The notes beneath the pieces were generated by a model that saw only the letters and a list, made by a program, of their open reading frames with translations, ran no database searches and was not told the origin of the DNA. The position numbers and the translations under genes are program-made. From positions 186,001-250,000 of the forward strand of contig JACKKY010000007.1 of the NCBI GenBank assembly GCA_024236175.1: DNA of 64,000 bases, given 5' to 3'. The stretch is from Novosphingobium sp. (GTDB taxonomy: Bacteria; Pseudomonadota; Alphaproteobacteria; Sphingomonadales; Sphingomonadaceae). Shown here piece after piece: positions 24,274-33,523 of this stretch. The first letter of the stretch is position 1, and every line of letters starts with the position of its first letter.

Positions 24274-25716
24274 TCAGCCGTCGTCGCGGAGGCCCACGCC
24301 GACCGCGGCGCGCGGCTGTTCCATCTCGGCCGAAGAGACCGGATAGGCGCAGTAGTCGGCGGAGTAGTATCCCGCCGGGCGATGGTTGCCCGACAGGCCG
24401 ACGCCACCGGCCGGAGCGGCCGCTGAAAGGTCGATTGTCGGACGGTTCCAGTTGACGATACCGCAGCGCACATTCGCCCAGAAGCGGTTGTAGTCCTGGG
24501 GGCTGCCGCCGACGAGGGCCGCGGCCAGGCCGAAACGGGTGTTGTTGGCTTCCGAGATCGCCTCGTCGAAATCCTCGACCTTGATCACCTGAAGGATCGG
24601 GCCAAGCAGTTCCACGTCCGGCCGGTCCTTGATCGCGGTCACGTCGATGATGCCGGGCGTCAGGAAAGGCAGCGATTCGTCGGGGCGGACGAGATGCTTG
24701 ATCGCCTTGCCGCCGTGGCTCAGCAGATAGAGGAAGCTCTCGGTCAGGCCGTCGGCGGCCTGATTGTCGATCACCGGGCCCATGAAAGGCGAGGGCTCGT
24801 CGAACGGCTTGCCGAAGATCAGCCGGTCGGCCAGCTTTTTCACTTCGGCGATCAGCGATTCGTACATCGATGTGCTGACGATGAGCCGGCGCGCAGACGT
24901 CGAGCGCTGGCCTGCGCCTGTGAACGCGGATCGCACCACTAGCGCAGCCGCATCGGTAAGTTTCGGCGTATCCCATACGACGAGCGGATTGTTGCCGCTC
25001 ATCTGCAGCGTGACGATCTTGTCGGGCCGCGCCGCCAGCTTGCGGTTGATGGTGATGCCGGCGTGCGCAGAGCCAGTGAAGAGAATCCCGTCGATTCCCT
25101 CATGCGCGACGAGATCCATGCCCTGTTCGGGGCCACCGATGGCGAATTGCATCACCGCAGCGGAAATTCCGGCGCGGTTGAAGCACCGGGCGAGCAGTTC
25201 GCCCGTCGCCGGGGCTTTCTCGCTCGGTTTGAAGATCACCGCGTTGCCGGCGATCAGCGCTGGAACGATATGGGCGTTGGGCACTTCGGCCGGCAGATTG
25301 AAAGGCGCCAGCACTGCCATGACCCCGTGGGGCTTGTGGCGCACGGCCATTGTACCCTGCAGTGCGTTGTCGAACTTGCGTTGCGCGGTCCGCTCGGCAT
25401 AGGCGCGGATGGAGATTTCGACCTGGTTGACGACCGCTTCGACTTCTTCGCCGGCTTCCCATTTCGGCTTGCCGGTTTCGCGGCAGATCGTCTCGACCAG
25501 CTTGTCGTGCTCCTTGCGCACTTCGTTGGCGTATCGGCGCACCAGCTCCATTCGGTTGGACAGCGGTTGCGCGGCCCAGCCCGGCCATGCGCGCCGGGCA
25601 GTGTCGACGAGATCATCGATGTCACTCGTCTTGCCGCGCCACAGTTCCTCACCAGTGGCCGGCTCGTACGAGACGATCTCTGACTGGGTCACTTCCTGGT
25701 CGGTTTCGGTTATCAT
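24274..25716 (-). CDS. AstD-like aldehyde dehydrogenase lacking both catalytic residues (probable pseudoenzyme)
   Basis: This 480-residue protein is closest by pattern to succinylglutamate-semialdehyde dehydrogenase (AstD) of arginine catabolism: LAPFNLPAEVPNAHIVPAL, IFKPSEKAPAT and FTGSAHAG are intact. At the general-base position where AstD reads LEMGGNNPL this protein reads LQMSGNNPL (Q238, codon at 25003-25005). At the nucleophile position, GQRCTCARRL becomes GQRSTSARRL (S272, codon at 24901-24903). The oxyanion-hole Asn (N140) and NAD fold remain. The frame is intact, so it is not a decayed pseudogene. No other ast gene is adjacent. ATG 25716 is used; an upstream extension to 26163 crosses the divergent gene. 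Confidence 0.85.
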   Translation of the reverse strand: MITETDQEVTQSEIVSYEPATGEELWRGKTSDIDDLVDTARRAWPGWAAQPLSNRMELVRRYANEVRKEHDKLVETICRETGKPKWEAGEEVEAVVNQVEISIRAYAERTAQRKFDNALQGTMAVRHKPHGVMAVLAPFNLPAEVPNAHIVPALIAGNAVIFKPSEKAPATGELLARCFNRAGISAAVMQFAIGGPEQGMDLVAHEGIDGILFTGSAHAGITINRKLAARPDKIVTLQMSGNNPLVVWDTPKLTDAAALVVRSAFTGAGQRSTSARRLIVSTSMYESLIAEVKKLADRLIFGKPFDEPSPFMGPVIDNQAADGLTESFLYLLSHGGKAIKHLVRPDESLPFLTPGIIDVTAIKDRPDVELLGPILQVIKVEDFDEAISEANNTRFGLAAALVGGSPQDYNRFWANVRCGIVNWNRPTIDLSAAAPAGGVGLSGNHRPAGYYSADYCAYPVSSAEMEQPRAAVGVGLRDDG

Positions 25717-26109
25717 AATCTCGGACGATCGTTGCGATGCTGCGCGTTGACTACAAACCTGTTGCGGTGGATATCCAGTTGCACAAAGGCGATTAACCAC
25801 CGTGCTTCCCGAGCTTGGTAGCCAAGTTTGGTTAACGATCTCTTCAGAACGACCCTTGCGAATGCCTCTGCAGGCCGATTTGACCGGAAAGTCCGGTTCT
25901 TCGCTGCCGGTGGGCCTGCCGCTCGCGGCCCTGTCCCATTCTTGCTCTCGAAATTGCCGTCGTCGCGCAGGCAACAGCTTGCCCGGTCGGTGCCGGAACC
26001 TCAATTCGGCGTCAATCGGCTGTTGCCTGCCGGACGCTTCGCAACTACCGATAAGGCAGTTCAGATCCCCGCGGCAAAGGCGGGCAACGGAGACGGCCCA
26101 GAGTCGCGA
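25717..26109. other. Divergent intergenic region, 393 bp
   Basis: This gap separates the divergent aldehyde dehydrogenase-like and alpha/beta-hydrolase genes. It is less GC-rich than the flanks near 25735-25860. It holds a short palindrome CTTGG-TAG-CCAAG (25814-25826) and an isolated TTGACT at 25745, but I find no convincing -10 in either direction. Open frames that extend the hydrolase gene upstream through it have no recognisable protein character. Confidence 0.5.
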
Positions 26110-26967
26110 ATGTCCGATTTCGAGGATCGTTACTGGTCGAGCCGCGACGGGCTCACGCTGCACTATCGCTATTATGCAGGGCGCGAGGACAGGCCGCCGC
26201 TGCTGTGCCTGCCCGGACTGACGCGCAATGCCCGCGATTTCGAAAATCTGGCCGAACGCTATTGCGGCGAATGGCGCGTCTTGTGCCCGGAAATGAGAGG
26301 CAGGGGCGATAGCGACTACGCAAAGGATTCAACCACCTACAATCCGCTGCAGTATGTCGACGACATTACGGCGCTGCTTGAGCAGGCGGGGATCGAGCGT
26401 TTCGTTGCAATCGGCACATCGCTGGGCGGGCTGATGACAATGGTGATGGCGATGACCATGCAGGAACGCATTGCCGCTGCCGTCCTGAACGACATCGGCC
26501 CGGTTATAGAGCCGGCGGGCCTTGAGCGTATTCAGGGCTATGTCGGCCAGGGACGAAATTTCCCGACCTGGATGCATGCTGCCCGGGCTATCGAGGAAGG
26601 GCAGTCGGTAGCCTATCCGGACTACGAAATCGCCGATTGGCTCGCCATGGCCAAGCGGCTGATGACGCTTTCGAGCAACGGCCGGATCGTGTTCGACTAC
26701 GACATGAAGATCGCAGAGCCCTTCGCCGCCAACGACGCCTCCGGCGATGTCGATCTCTGGCCCGGCATCGCAGGCCTGAGAGGTCGGCCGGTGCTTCTTG
26801 TTCGCGGCGAGCTGTCCGACATCCTCGGCGAGAAGACGCTCGCGACGATGACAGAGCGGCTGCCCGAAGCGGAAGCGGTCACCGTTCCCCGCGTGGGCCA
26901 TGCTCCGACTCTTGATGAGCCCGAATCCGTGGCCGCGATCGGGCGGCTGCTGGCGCGGGTCTCCTGA
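26110..26967 (+). CDS. Alpha/beta-hydrolase fold protein
   Basis: This 285-residue protein has the hydrolase fold. The oxyanion region is LLCLPGLTRNARDFENLA, the nucleophile elbow is GTSLGG with Ser104, and the catalytic His is in RVGHAPTLDEP near the C-terminus. A conserved CPEMRGRGDS segment follows strand 4. The substrate is unknown (esterase, lactonase and C-C hydrolases share this layout). The start at ATG 26110 fits the usual MSDFEDRYW onset; longer upstream readings were rejected. The glycosyltransferase follows after 19 bases, probably in the same transcript. Confidence 0.87.
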   Translation: MSDFEDRYWSSRDGLTLHYRYYAGREDRPPLLCLPGLTRNARDFENLAERYCGEWRVLCPEMRGRGDSDYAKDSTTYNPLQYVDDITALLEQAGIERFVAIGTSLGGLMTMVMAMTMQERIAAAVLNDIGPVIEPAGLERIQGYVGQGRNFPTWMHAARAIEEGQSVAYPDYEIADWLAMAKRLMTLSSNGRIVFDYDMKIAEPFAANDASGDVDLWPGIAGLRGRPVLLVRGELSDILGEKTLATMTERLPEAEAVTVPRVGHAPTLDEPESVAAIGRLLARVS

Positions 26968-26986
26968 GCCCTGACGGACACGCTCG

Positions 26987-28114
26987 TTGCGGATCCTCCA
27001 TCTACATTCGAACTTCGACGCCGGGGGCAAGGAGCTGCGCTCGGTCAAGTTGATCAATGCCCTGGGCGACAAGCTGGAGCACACGATCGTTTCATCGCAG
27101 CCGGATGCCCTTTCCGCCACATCGGCGATCGACCCGCGCATCACCGTGAGCTGCCCGCAGGATTTCCCGCCGCTGGCCGGCAAGCCGCTGCCTCGCCGGC
27201 TGCAGCGGCTGGCGTCGGCGATGCGCGGCTACGATCTCTTGCTCACCTACAACTGGGGCGCGATGGATGCGGCGATGGCCTACACCGTGTTCCGGGACGT
27301 TTTCTCGCTTCCGCCGCTGGTCCATCACGAAGACGGTTTCAACGAAGACGAGGCGGTGGGCCTCAAGCGTTCGCGCAACTGGTATCGCCGCATCGCACTG
27401 GGCCGCGCGTCGGCTCTCGTCGTGCCGTCGCGGCGGCTGGAAACGATTGCGCTGGACGTCTGGCAGCAGCCCCGGGCCAAGGTCAGGCGTATCGTCAACG
27501 GCATCGACACCGCCGCCTTCGCGCACCGGCCGAAGCCCGATGCATTGCCCCGGGTCATCAAACGGCCGGGCGAGCGGTGGCTCGGCACGCTTGCCGGTCT
27601 CAGGCCGGTAAAGAACCTGCCGCTGCTGGTGCGGGCCTTCAGCAGCCTGCCGGATGAATGGCAGCTGGTGATTCTGGGGGAAGGGCCGGAACGCGATGCG
27701 ATCCGCGCAGAGGCCCTGCGTCTCAACGTCGCCCACCGCGTGCATCTGCCCGGCTTCTTTGCCGACCCTGCAAAGGCCATCGGACTGTTCGATCTGTTTG
27801 CCCTCTCTTCGCACAGCGAGCAGTTTCCGATTTCGGTTGTCGAGGCGATGGCCGCTGGCCTTGCGGTCGTCTCGCCGGACGTCGGCGATGTCATGGACAT
27901 GCTTTCCCCGGAGAACCGGCCCTTTGTTTCCAGCGCCGGCGACGAGGAGGCGCTGGCCGCGAATATCTCCAGGCTTGCCTATGACGATGCCCTGCGCAAA
28001 GCGGTCGGAACCGCGAATCGCAAGCGCGCGACGGCGGAATATGACGAAAAGACGATGATCGCCGCCTACCGGTCGGTTTACGCGCAGGCCCTTCGCAAAC
28101 CCGACTTTCCCTGA
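26987..28114 (+). CDS. Glycosyltransferase family 4 (group 1) protein
   Basis: This 375-residue protein has a GT-B fold. The N-terminus RILHLHSNFDAGGKE, with the Gly loop, is typical of donor/acceptor cleft proteins. The middle LGTLAGLRPVKNLPLLVRAF starts the second domain, and FALSSHSEQFPISVVEAMAAGLAVVSPDVG carries the EX7E-like nucleotide-sugar binding motif. Translation starts at TTG 26987; there is no ATG nearby. No polysaccharide cluster is adjacent, so the acceptor is unknown. It may be cotranscribed with the upstream hydrolase. Confidence 0.88.
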   Translation: MRILHLHSNFDAGGKELRSVKLINALGDKLEHTIVSSQPDALSATSAIDPRITVSCPQDFPPLAGKPLPRRLQRLASAMRGYDLLLTYNWGAMDAAMAYTVFRDVFSLPPLVHHEDGFNEDEAVGLKRSRNWYRRIALGRASALVVPSRRLETIALDVWQQPRAKVRRIVNGIDTAAFAHRPKPDALPRVIKRPGERWLGTLAGLRPVKNLPLLVRAFSSLPDEWQLVILGEGPERDAIRAEALRLNVAHRVHLPGFFADPAKAIGLFDLFALSSHSEQFPISVVEAMAAGLAVVSPDVGDVMDMLSPENRPFVSSAGDEEALAANISRLAYDDALRKAVGTANRKRATAEYDEKTMIAAYRSVYAQALRKPDFP

Positions 28115-28236
28115 AGGGTTCACGCAATTCAGCCACGCTTCACTTTCCCCGCGCCAACGATCATTGCCGTTGAAATGGCGCTGTCATCCGCTAAACAGCC
28201 GGGCACCGTCACCTAACCAGCAAAAAGGCGTCTGCA

Positions 28237-29013
28237 TTGGCCCTGCGCCCGCAATCACCGAAGTCCGACAGCGACAAGAAAGCAGAGCGCGACGCCGCGC
28301 AGCAGGACGTATTCATGCGCGAGGTCGACGATGCCCTGCGGCAGGACCAGATGATGGGCATGTTCAGGCGCTACGGCGTGCCGGTACTGGGCCTGGCGGC
28401 TGCCGTCCTGCTGGGCCTTGGCGGCTATCTGTGGTGGCAGAACAGCCAGACGCAGGCGGCGGAAGAGCGCGGCGAAAAACTGGTCATGGCGCTCGACCAC
28501 CTCGAAGCGGGCAATCTGGCGACGGCGGACAAGCAGCTGGCGCCGATTGCCGAAGACGGTGCGGGCGCCAGCGCCACGTCAGCCAAGCTCGCCCGTGCGG
28601 GCATTGCCCTCCAGCAGAACCGCCGGGAAGAGGCGATACGGCTCTACGCGGAAGTCGCCGACGACAGCGATGCGCCGCAGCCGTTCCGCGATCTTGCGAC
28701 CATCCGCGAGATCGCGGCCGGTTTCGACAAGATGAAGCCGCAGGAAGTCGTCGACCGGCTCAAGCCGCTGGCGGTTCCCGGCAATCCCTGGTTCGGACCT
28801 GCCGGAGAACTGGTCGGCATCGCCTATCTGAAATTGGGCAAGGAAGACCTTGCCGGCCCGCTTTTCGCCAAGATTGCCCGCGATGAAGATTCACCCGATT
28901 CCCTGCGCGCCCGCACACGCCAGATGGCAGGGCTGCTCGGCGTCGACGCAATCGACGATCCCGAAGAAGTGGCGGGTGATGCGACCGAGGCTGCCGAGCC
29001 TGCGCAACAGTGA
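28237..29013 (+). CDS. YfgM-like tetratricopeptide membrane protein
   Basis: This 258-residue protein has a charged cytoplasmic N-terminus (about 45 residues), one membrane helix (VPVLGLAAAVLLGLGGYLWW, residues about 48-67) and a periplasmic TPR-like domain rich in Ala/Leu helices. This architecture matches the YfgM/TPR_21 family, linked to the Sec translocon and outer-membrane protein biogenesis. It lies 26 bases upstream of bamB, the usual partner. The start is TTG 28237 after AAAAAGG. A weak promoter (TTGAAA 28170, TAAACA 28192) is possible upstream. Confidence 0.85.
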   Translation: MALRPQSPKSDSDKKAERDAAQQDVFMREVDDALRQDQMMGMFRRYGVPVLGLAAAVLLGLGGYLWWQNSQTQAAEERGEKLVMALDHLEAGNLATADKQLAPIAEDGAGASATSAKLARAGIALQQNRREEAIRLYAEVADDSDAPQPFRDLATIREIAAGFDKMKPQEVVDRLKPLAVPGNPWFGPAGELVGIAYLKLGKEDLAGPLFAKIARDEDSPDSLRARTRQMAGLLGVDAIDDPEEVAGDATEAAEPAQQ

Positions 29014-29039
29014 CAAGATGAATTGACGAGGATGTACGC

Positions 29040-30383
29040 ATGACCCCCAAGAGCCTGCCGCGCCGTCTGGCACTGCCCCTTGTCGTTGCGCTGGGGCTGA
29101 CCCTTTCGGGTTGCGGCGTTTTCGGGGGCAAGGATGGCCCCAAGACTCCGACCGTGGGCGAACGCGTGCCGATCCTTTCGCGTATCGAGGCCGGTACGAA
29201 GGTCGATCCCTCGCTTTCGACCGTTGCCGTCATCCTCCCGCCCGAGGAAGTGAATCCGGACTGGCCGCAGGCAGGCGGTACCGCGAGCAAGAGTTACGGC
29301 CATCTCGCCATTGCCCAGTCGCCGACCCGGATCTGGACCGCCTCGGTCGCCGGATCGAGCAACAAGCGGCGACTTGCCGCCGCACCGGTGATCGGCAACG
29401 GCCTGCTCTATGTGATGGATACCGACGGTCGGGTCACGGCGTTCGATGCCAGCACAGGCGTGCGGCGCTGGAGCCGCAGCTTCGAGATTTCCGGCGACGG
29501 TTCGCAGTCGGTTTTCGGCGGCGGCGTAAGCTATGACAACGGCCGGGTCTATGTGACGACCGGCGTCGGCGAAGTCGCCTCGCTCGATGCGCAGAACGGC
29601 GAGCAGTTCTGGAAGGTCAAGCCGAGCGGCCCGCTGCGCGGATCGCCGACGATCGCCTTCAACGCCGTCTACGTGATGACGCAGGACAACCAGATCTACT
29701 CGCTCGACGCTTCCGACGGGCAGCTGCTGTGGACCGAATCTGGCTCGGTGGAGCTGGCGGGCGTGTTCGGCGTCGCCGCCCCGGCCGCGGGGCAGGGCAC
29801 GGTGATTGCCGGTTACAGTTCGGGCGAACTGGCGGCCTATCGCTATGAGAACGGCCGCACGCTGTGGTCCGATGCGCTCGCCCGCACGTCGATCTCGACC
29901 GAAGTGGGCAGCCTGACCGACGTCGACGCGGATCCGATCATCGATCGCGGACGGGTCTATGCGCTTGGCCAGGGCGGGCGCATGGCCGCGTATGAACTGG
30001 TTAGCGGCCAGCGTATCTGGGAGCTTAACCTTGCCGGTATCTCGACTCCCGCCATCGCCGGCGACTGGGTCTTCACGCTTACCGACGATGCCGAACTGCT
30101 GTGTATCGCCCGGACCAGTGGCAAGGTCCGCTGGCTCACCCAGCTGCAACGCTTCCGGAAACCGAAGAAGCGCAAGGACCCGGTCTTCTGGGTCGGCCCG
30201 GTGCTCGCCGGGAACCGGCTGTGGCTGGGCAATTCGCGCGGCCTTGTCGCCTATGCGAACGTCATGGACGGGTCGGTGACCAATTTCACCGAGCTGAGCG
30301 ACAGCTTGTCGCTGGCGCCGGTCGTGGCCAACCAGACGATCTACTTCTTGGACGACAGCGGTAAGATTTCTGCCTACCGCTAG
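29040..30383 (+). CDS. bamB: Outer-membrane protein assembly factor BamB (PQQ-like beta-propeller lipoprotein)
   Basis: This 447-residue protein has a lipoprotein signal with lipobox LSGC (Cys25). Propeller blades follow, recognised by repeated strand-turn units such as LYVMDTDGRVTAFDASTGVRRWS, VYVTTGVGEVASLDAQNGEQFWK and IYSLDASDGQLLWT. BamB is the beta-propeller subunit of the BAM complex that folds outer-membrane proteins. The gene order YfgM-like then BamB is widely conserved. In many Proteobacteria der follows, but here an ICMT-like methyltransferase gene does. Confidence 0.92.
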   Translation: MTPKSLPRRLALPLVVALGLTLSGCGVFGGKDGPKTPTVGERVPILSRIEAGTKVDPSLSTVAVILPPEEVNPDWPQAGGTASKSYGHLAIAQSPTRIWTASVAGSSNKRRLAAAPVIGNGLLYVMDTDGRVTAFDASTGVRRWSRSFEISGDGSQSVFGGGVSYDNGRVYVTTGVGEVASLDAQNGEQFWKVKPSGPLRGSPTIAFNAVYVMTQDNQIYSLDASDGQLLWTESGSVELAGVFGVAAPAAGQGTVIAGYSSGELAAYRYENGRTLWSDALARTSISTEVGSLTDVDADPIIDRGRVYALGQGGRMAAYELVSGQRIWELNLAGISTPAIAGDWVFTLTDDAELLCIARTSGKVRWLTQLQRFRKPKKRKDPVFWVGPVLAGNRLWLGNSRGLVAYANVMDGSVTNFTELSDSLSLAPVVANQTIYFLDDSGKISAYR

Positions 30384-30453
30384 GCGCAGTCAGCACCGAT
30401 CTCAGTCGGGACCGTTTCGCCGCTCTTAACCTTTTTCCGTTAAGCGGGCGGGC

Positions 30454-31812
30454 ATGAGCAGCAAGCGGCCGAAGGACCGGCAGGGCGCTGACAAGCGGCC
30501 TGTCAGCGATGTTTCGTCAGGCGTGGGCCTTTCGGGGCTGCTGGGTCTGTTCATCTGGATCGCGATCTGCCGCAACTGGCCGCAGATTGCGGACGCGTTC
30601 TCACTCCCCGGGCCGCGCGAGCCCCTGGCTGGCGCCTACGCGTCGCTGGCGGCGCTGGCGTTCTCGGGCACGCTGATGGTTGCGTGGTCGCTGCTGGTCG
30701 ACAAGGTGCACCTGCGTCCCTCGACGGGGATCGACTGGAAGAACCCCAGGCCCTCGGGCGCGACGCTGGATGTCTCGATCACCAAGCTCGCAGGATTGTG
30801 GGCGACGTTCGCGATCATCGGATTCCTCTATTGCATCGCCCGCTGGTACTGGGACGGTCAGTATCTCTTCGCGATGGAAGTGATCGGCGCGGCGGCAGTG
30901 CCGCTGTTCCTGCTCTCGGTCCCCTATGTGCTCTGGCTCGACCGCTATCTGGTGAACCCTCGCGACGGGGCCTGGCATTTCGGGGCCATGCTGATCGGGC
31001 GCGAGCCCTATGACGTGGACAAGGTAAAGAGCCATTTCCGCTCGTGGGCGGTGAAGGGCTTCTTCTGCGCATTCATGATCTCGATCCTGCCGGGCGGCTT
31101 CGCCTATATCGTCACCCTGGACATCAGCACGATCACGCGGGACCCGGTGGGCATCTCCATGGGCCTGATCGAGCTGTTGTTCCTGATCGATGTGCAGATC
31201 GCGATGGTCGGCTATCTGCTGACCATGAAGCCGCTCGATGCGCATATCCGCAGCGCCAATCCCTATGTCGCGGGCTGGGTCGCGGCGCTGATCTGTTATC
31301 CGCCTTTCATCCTGATGGGCGACGGCGGCCCTCTCAACTACCATCCGGGCACGTCGGACTGGACTTTCTGGCTGCAGGGCCATCCGTTGCTGCTGGCCGT
31401 CTGGGGGGCCCTGCTCGTGTTCCTCACCGGCGTCTACGCCTGGGCGACCGTGATCTTCGGCATCCGCTTCTCGAACCTCACCTATCGCGGCATCATCACC
31501 AACGGACCCTACCGCTTCAGTCGCCACCCGGCGTACCTGTCGAAGAACCTGTTCTGGTGGTTCGCCACCTTGCCCTTCTTCGCAACGAGCGGTTCGCTGA
31601 CGGACGCGGTGCGCAATACCGTCCTGCTGGCCATGGTCAGCGGCGTCTATTTCTGGCGGGCGAAGACCGAGGAAATGCACCTGCTGTCCGAAGACGCGAA
31701 ATACCGGGAATACCATGCGTGGATGGCGCGCAATGCGCCGATCACGCGGGGACTTTCCCGGCTCGGCCGGATGCTGCGCCCTCGCGGCCCGCAGCTGCAG
31801 CCGGCGGAGTGA
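30454..31812 (+). CDS. Isoprenylcysteine carboxyl methyltransferase (ICMT/PEMT)-family membrane protein
   Basis: This 452-residue integral membrane protein has about nine to ten hydrophobic helices. The C-terminal domain has the SAM-binding signature of the ICMT/phospholipid N-methyltransferase family: ITNGPYRFSRHPAYLSKNLFWW and EEMHLLSEDAKYREYHAWM. The N-terminal 280 residues are an additional membrane region, longer than in simple ICMT-like proteins. The substrate (isoprenoid, lipid or small molecule) is unknown. A 6-bp hairpin CTTAAC/GTTAAG (30425-30444) lies just before the ATG at 30454. Confidence 0.82.
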   Translation: MSSKRPKDRQGADKRPVSDVSSGVGLSGLLGLFIWIAICRNWPQIADAFSLPGPREPLAGAYASLAALAFSGTLMVAWSLLVDKVHLRPSTGIDWKNPRPSGATLDVSITKLAGLWATFAIIGFLYCIARWYWDGQYLFAMEVIGAAAVPLFLLSVPYVLWLDRYLVNPRDGAWHFGAMLIGREPYDVDKVKSHFRSWAVKGFFCAFMISILPGGFAYIVTLDISTITRDPVGISMGLIELLFLIDVQIAMVGYLLTMKPLDAHIRSANPYVAGWVAALICYPPFILMGDGGPLNYHPGTSDWTFWLQGHPLLLAVWGALLVFLTGVYAWATVIFGIRFSNLTYRGIITNGPYRFSRHPAYLSKNLFWWFATLPFFATSGSLTDAVRNTVLLAMVSGVYFWRAKTEEMHLLSEDAKYREYHAWMARNAPITRGLSRLGRMLRPRGPQLQPAE

Positions 31813-32112
31813 TCAGAGTTCCTCTTCGCCGCTGACGGTGTAGGCGGTGACTTTCCGGTCGGTCATTCCCAGTTCCGCGCGCTCCCGGCGCCAGGCCAGC
31901 ATGTGCGGAGCCTGGAAATGCGCGGCGAGCGCTTCGCGGCTTTCCCAGGCTTCGCTCACCCGGAACAGACCGGCCTCCAGCACGTCCTCGGCATAGGCAT
32001 AGGAGATGCACCCCGGCTCGGCCCTGCTGGCGTTGATCACTCGTTCGATCGCTTCGCGCCCGGCTTTGGCGTTTCCCAAAGGCAGGCGGAAAGTGCCCGT
32101 GACGACGATCAT
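31813..32112 (-). CDS. Antibiotic biosynthesis monooxygenase (ABM) domain protein
   Basis: This 99-residue single ABM/dimeric alpha-beta barrel domain protein begins MIVVTGTFRLPLGNA. It has the usual SRAEPGCISYAYAEDVLEAGLFRVSEAW segment followed by HFQAPHM. Members include quinol monooxygenase YgiN-like enzymes and heme-degrading relatives; the specific activity cannot be told. It begins two bases after the gshA stop and is probably cotranscribed with it. It converges head-on with the ICMT-like gene, their stops being adjacent. Confidence 0.85.
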   Translation of the reverse strand: MIVVTGTFRLPLGNAKAGREAIERVINASRAEPGCISYAYAEDVLEAGLFRVSEAWESREALAAHFQAPHMLAWRRERAELGMTDRKVTAYTVSGEEEL

Positions 32113-32114
32113 CG

Positions 32115-33485
32115 TCAGAACGATTCTTCGTAGACCCGCGTGATGTCGCCGCCCCATTCGCCGTTGAACTTGTCGAGCAGGCGCTCGGCCGGGACCTTGC
32201 CCGAACGGACGATCTCGTCGAGCGGTTCGAGATAGCCGGTCTCGTTGTCGCCCGCCTTGTTCAGCCTGGCTCGCGCATTGAGGCCGGAGCGGGCGATCTC
32301 GAGCACTTCGCCGGCAATGTCGCGCAGCTTGCCGCCGCCCGGAAGCGGTGCATCCAGCGCGAGTTCCGGCACCGCGTCGCGCAGAGCTTCCCGCCCTTCC
32401 ATGTCCCAGTCCCTCACGAGGTCCCATGTGGCATCCAGCGCCGCCTGGTCGTAGAGCAGCCCGACCCACAGTGCGGGCAAGGCGCAGATGCGGTTCCACG
32501 GCCCGCCATCGGCGCCGCGCATCTCAAGGAAGCTCTTCAGTCGCACTTCGGGAAAGGCGGTGGAAAGGTGGTCGTTCCAGTCCGACATGCGGGGGAGTTC
32601 GCCCGGAAGCGCCGGCAGCCTGCCGCGCATGAAATCCCGAAAGGATTGCCCGGCAGCGTCGATATATCGGCCGTCGCGGAAGACGAAATACATCGGCACG
32701 TCGAGCATGTAGTCGACATAGCGCTCGTAGCCGAAGCCTGCGTCGAACACGAACGGCAGCATGCCGGTGCGGTCGGGATCGGTGTCCGACCAGATATGGC
32801 TGCGATAGGACAGGTATCCGTTGGGCTTGCCTTCGGTGAACGGCGAATTGGCGAACAGCGCGGTCGCCAGCGGCTGGAGGGCAAGCCCGACCCGGAACTT
32901 CTGCGCCATGTCGGCTTCGCTGGAATAGTCGAGATTCACCTGGATGGTGCAGGTCCGCAGCATCATGTCGAGGCCGAGCGAACCGACTTTCGGCATGTAG
33001 TTCAGCATGATGCCGTAACGGCCCTTGGGCATCACCGGCAGGTCTTCGCGGCGCTTGTCCGGCCACATGCCGAGGCCGAGGAAACCCTTGCCGGTGCGCT
33101 CCCCGATCGCCTTCACCTGCTGCAGGTGGCGCCCGGTTTCGGAACAGGTCTGGTGCAGGTTGTCGAGCGGGGCGCCGGACAGTTCGAGCTGGCCTGCCGG
33201 CTCGAGGCTGACAGTCCCGTCTTCGCCCTTCATGGCGATAACTTTCCCGCCTTCCTCGATCGGCTCCCAGCCGAACTCGGTCAGCGCCATCAGCAGGTCG
33301 TGGATCCCGCCGGGTTCCTCGTAGCTGGGAGCGTGTCGGTCCTGCACGCAATAGACCAGCTTTTCGTGCTCGGTGCCGATCCGCCATTGCGCGCGCGGCT
33401 TCTCGCCCGCCGCCATCGGGGCGGCGAGTTGGCCGACATCCTCGATCACCGGATCGGCGCGATCCGAAATCTCCCGCGTGCTCAT
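32115..33485 (-). CDS. gshA: Glutamate-cysteine ligase (plant/alphaproteobacterial type)
   Basis: This 456-residue enzyme catalyses the first step of glutathione synthesis. Conserved segments are the substrate-binding RIGTEHEKLVYC, EPAGQLELSGAP and the later YFVFRDGRY with the DWNDHLSTAFPEVRLKSFLEMRGADGGP block. This combination is the GshA class shared by alphaproteobacteria and plants rather than the E. coli type. ATG 33485 is used. The ABM gene follows after two bases, so the two are likely one operon. Confidence 0.94.
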   Translation of the reverse strand: MSTREISDRADPVIEDVGQLAAPMAAGEKPRAQWRIGTEHEKLVYCVQDRHAPSYEEPGGIHDLLMALTEFGWEPIEEGGKVIAMKGEDGTVSLEPAGQLELSGAPLDNLHQTCSETGRHLQQVKAIGERTGKGFLGLGMWPDKRREDLPVMPKGRYGIMLNYMPKVGSLGLDMMLRTCTIQVNLDYSSEADMAQKFRVGLALQPLATALFANSPFTEGKPNGYLSYRSHIWSDTDPDRTGMLPFVFDAGFGYERYVDYMLDVPMYFVFRDGRYIDAAGQSFRDFMRGRLPALPGELPRMSDWNDHLSTAFPEVRLKSFLEMRGADGGPWNRICALPALWVGLLYDQAALDATWDLVRDWDMEGREALRDAVPELALDAPLPGGGKLRDIAGEVLEIARSGLNARARLNKAGDNETGYLEPLDEIVRSGKVPAERLLDKFNGEWGGDITRVYEESF

Positions 33486-33523
33486 GAGGTGCCGTTAGGT
33501 GAGCGAGGTTTGTTACGCCAGAA

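Noticed and set aside
25828..26109. 94-residue N-terminal extension of the alpha/beta-hydrolase
   Set aside because: It has no fold character and precedes a normal MSDFEDRYW start.
25717..26163. 149-residue N-terminal extension of the aldehyde dehydrogenase
   Set aside because: It overlaps the divergent hydrolase start, is rich in Arg/Ser/Cys and precedes the normal ALDH N-terminus, so ATG 25716 was used.
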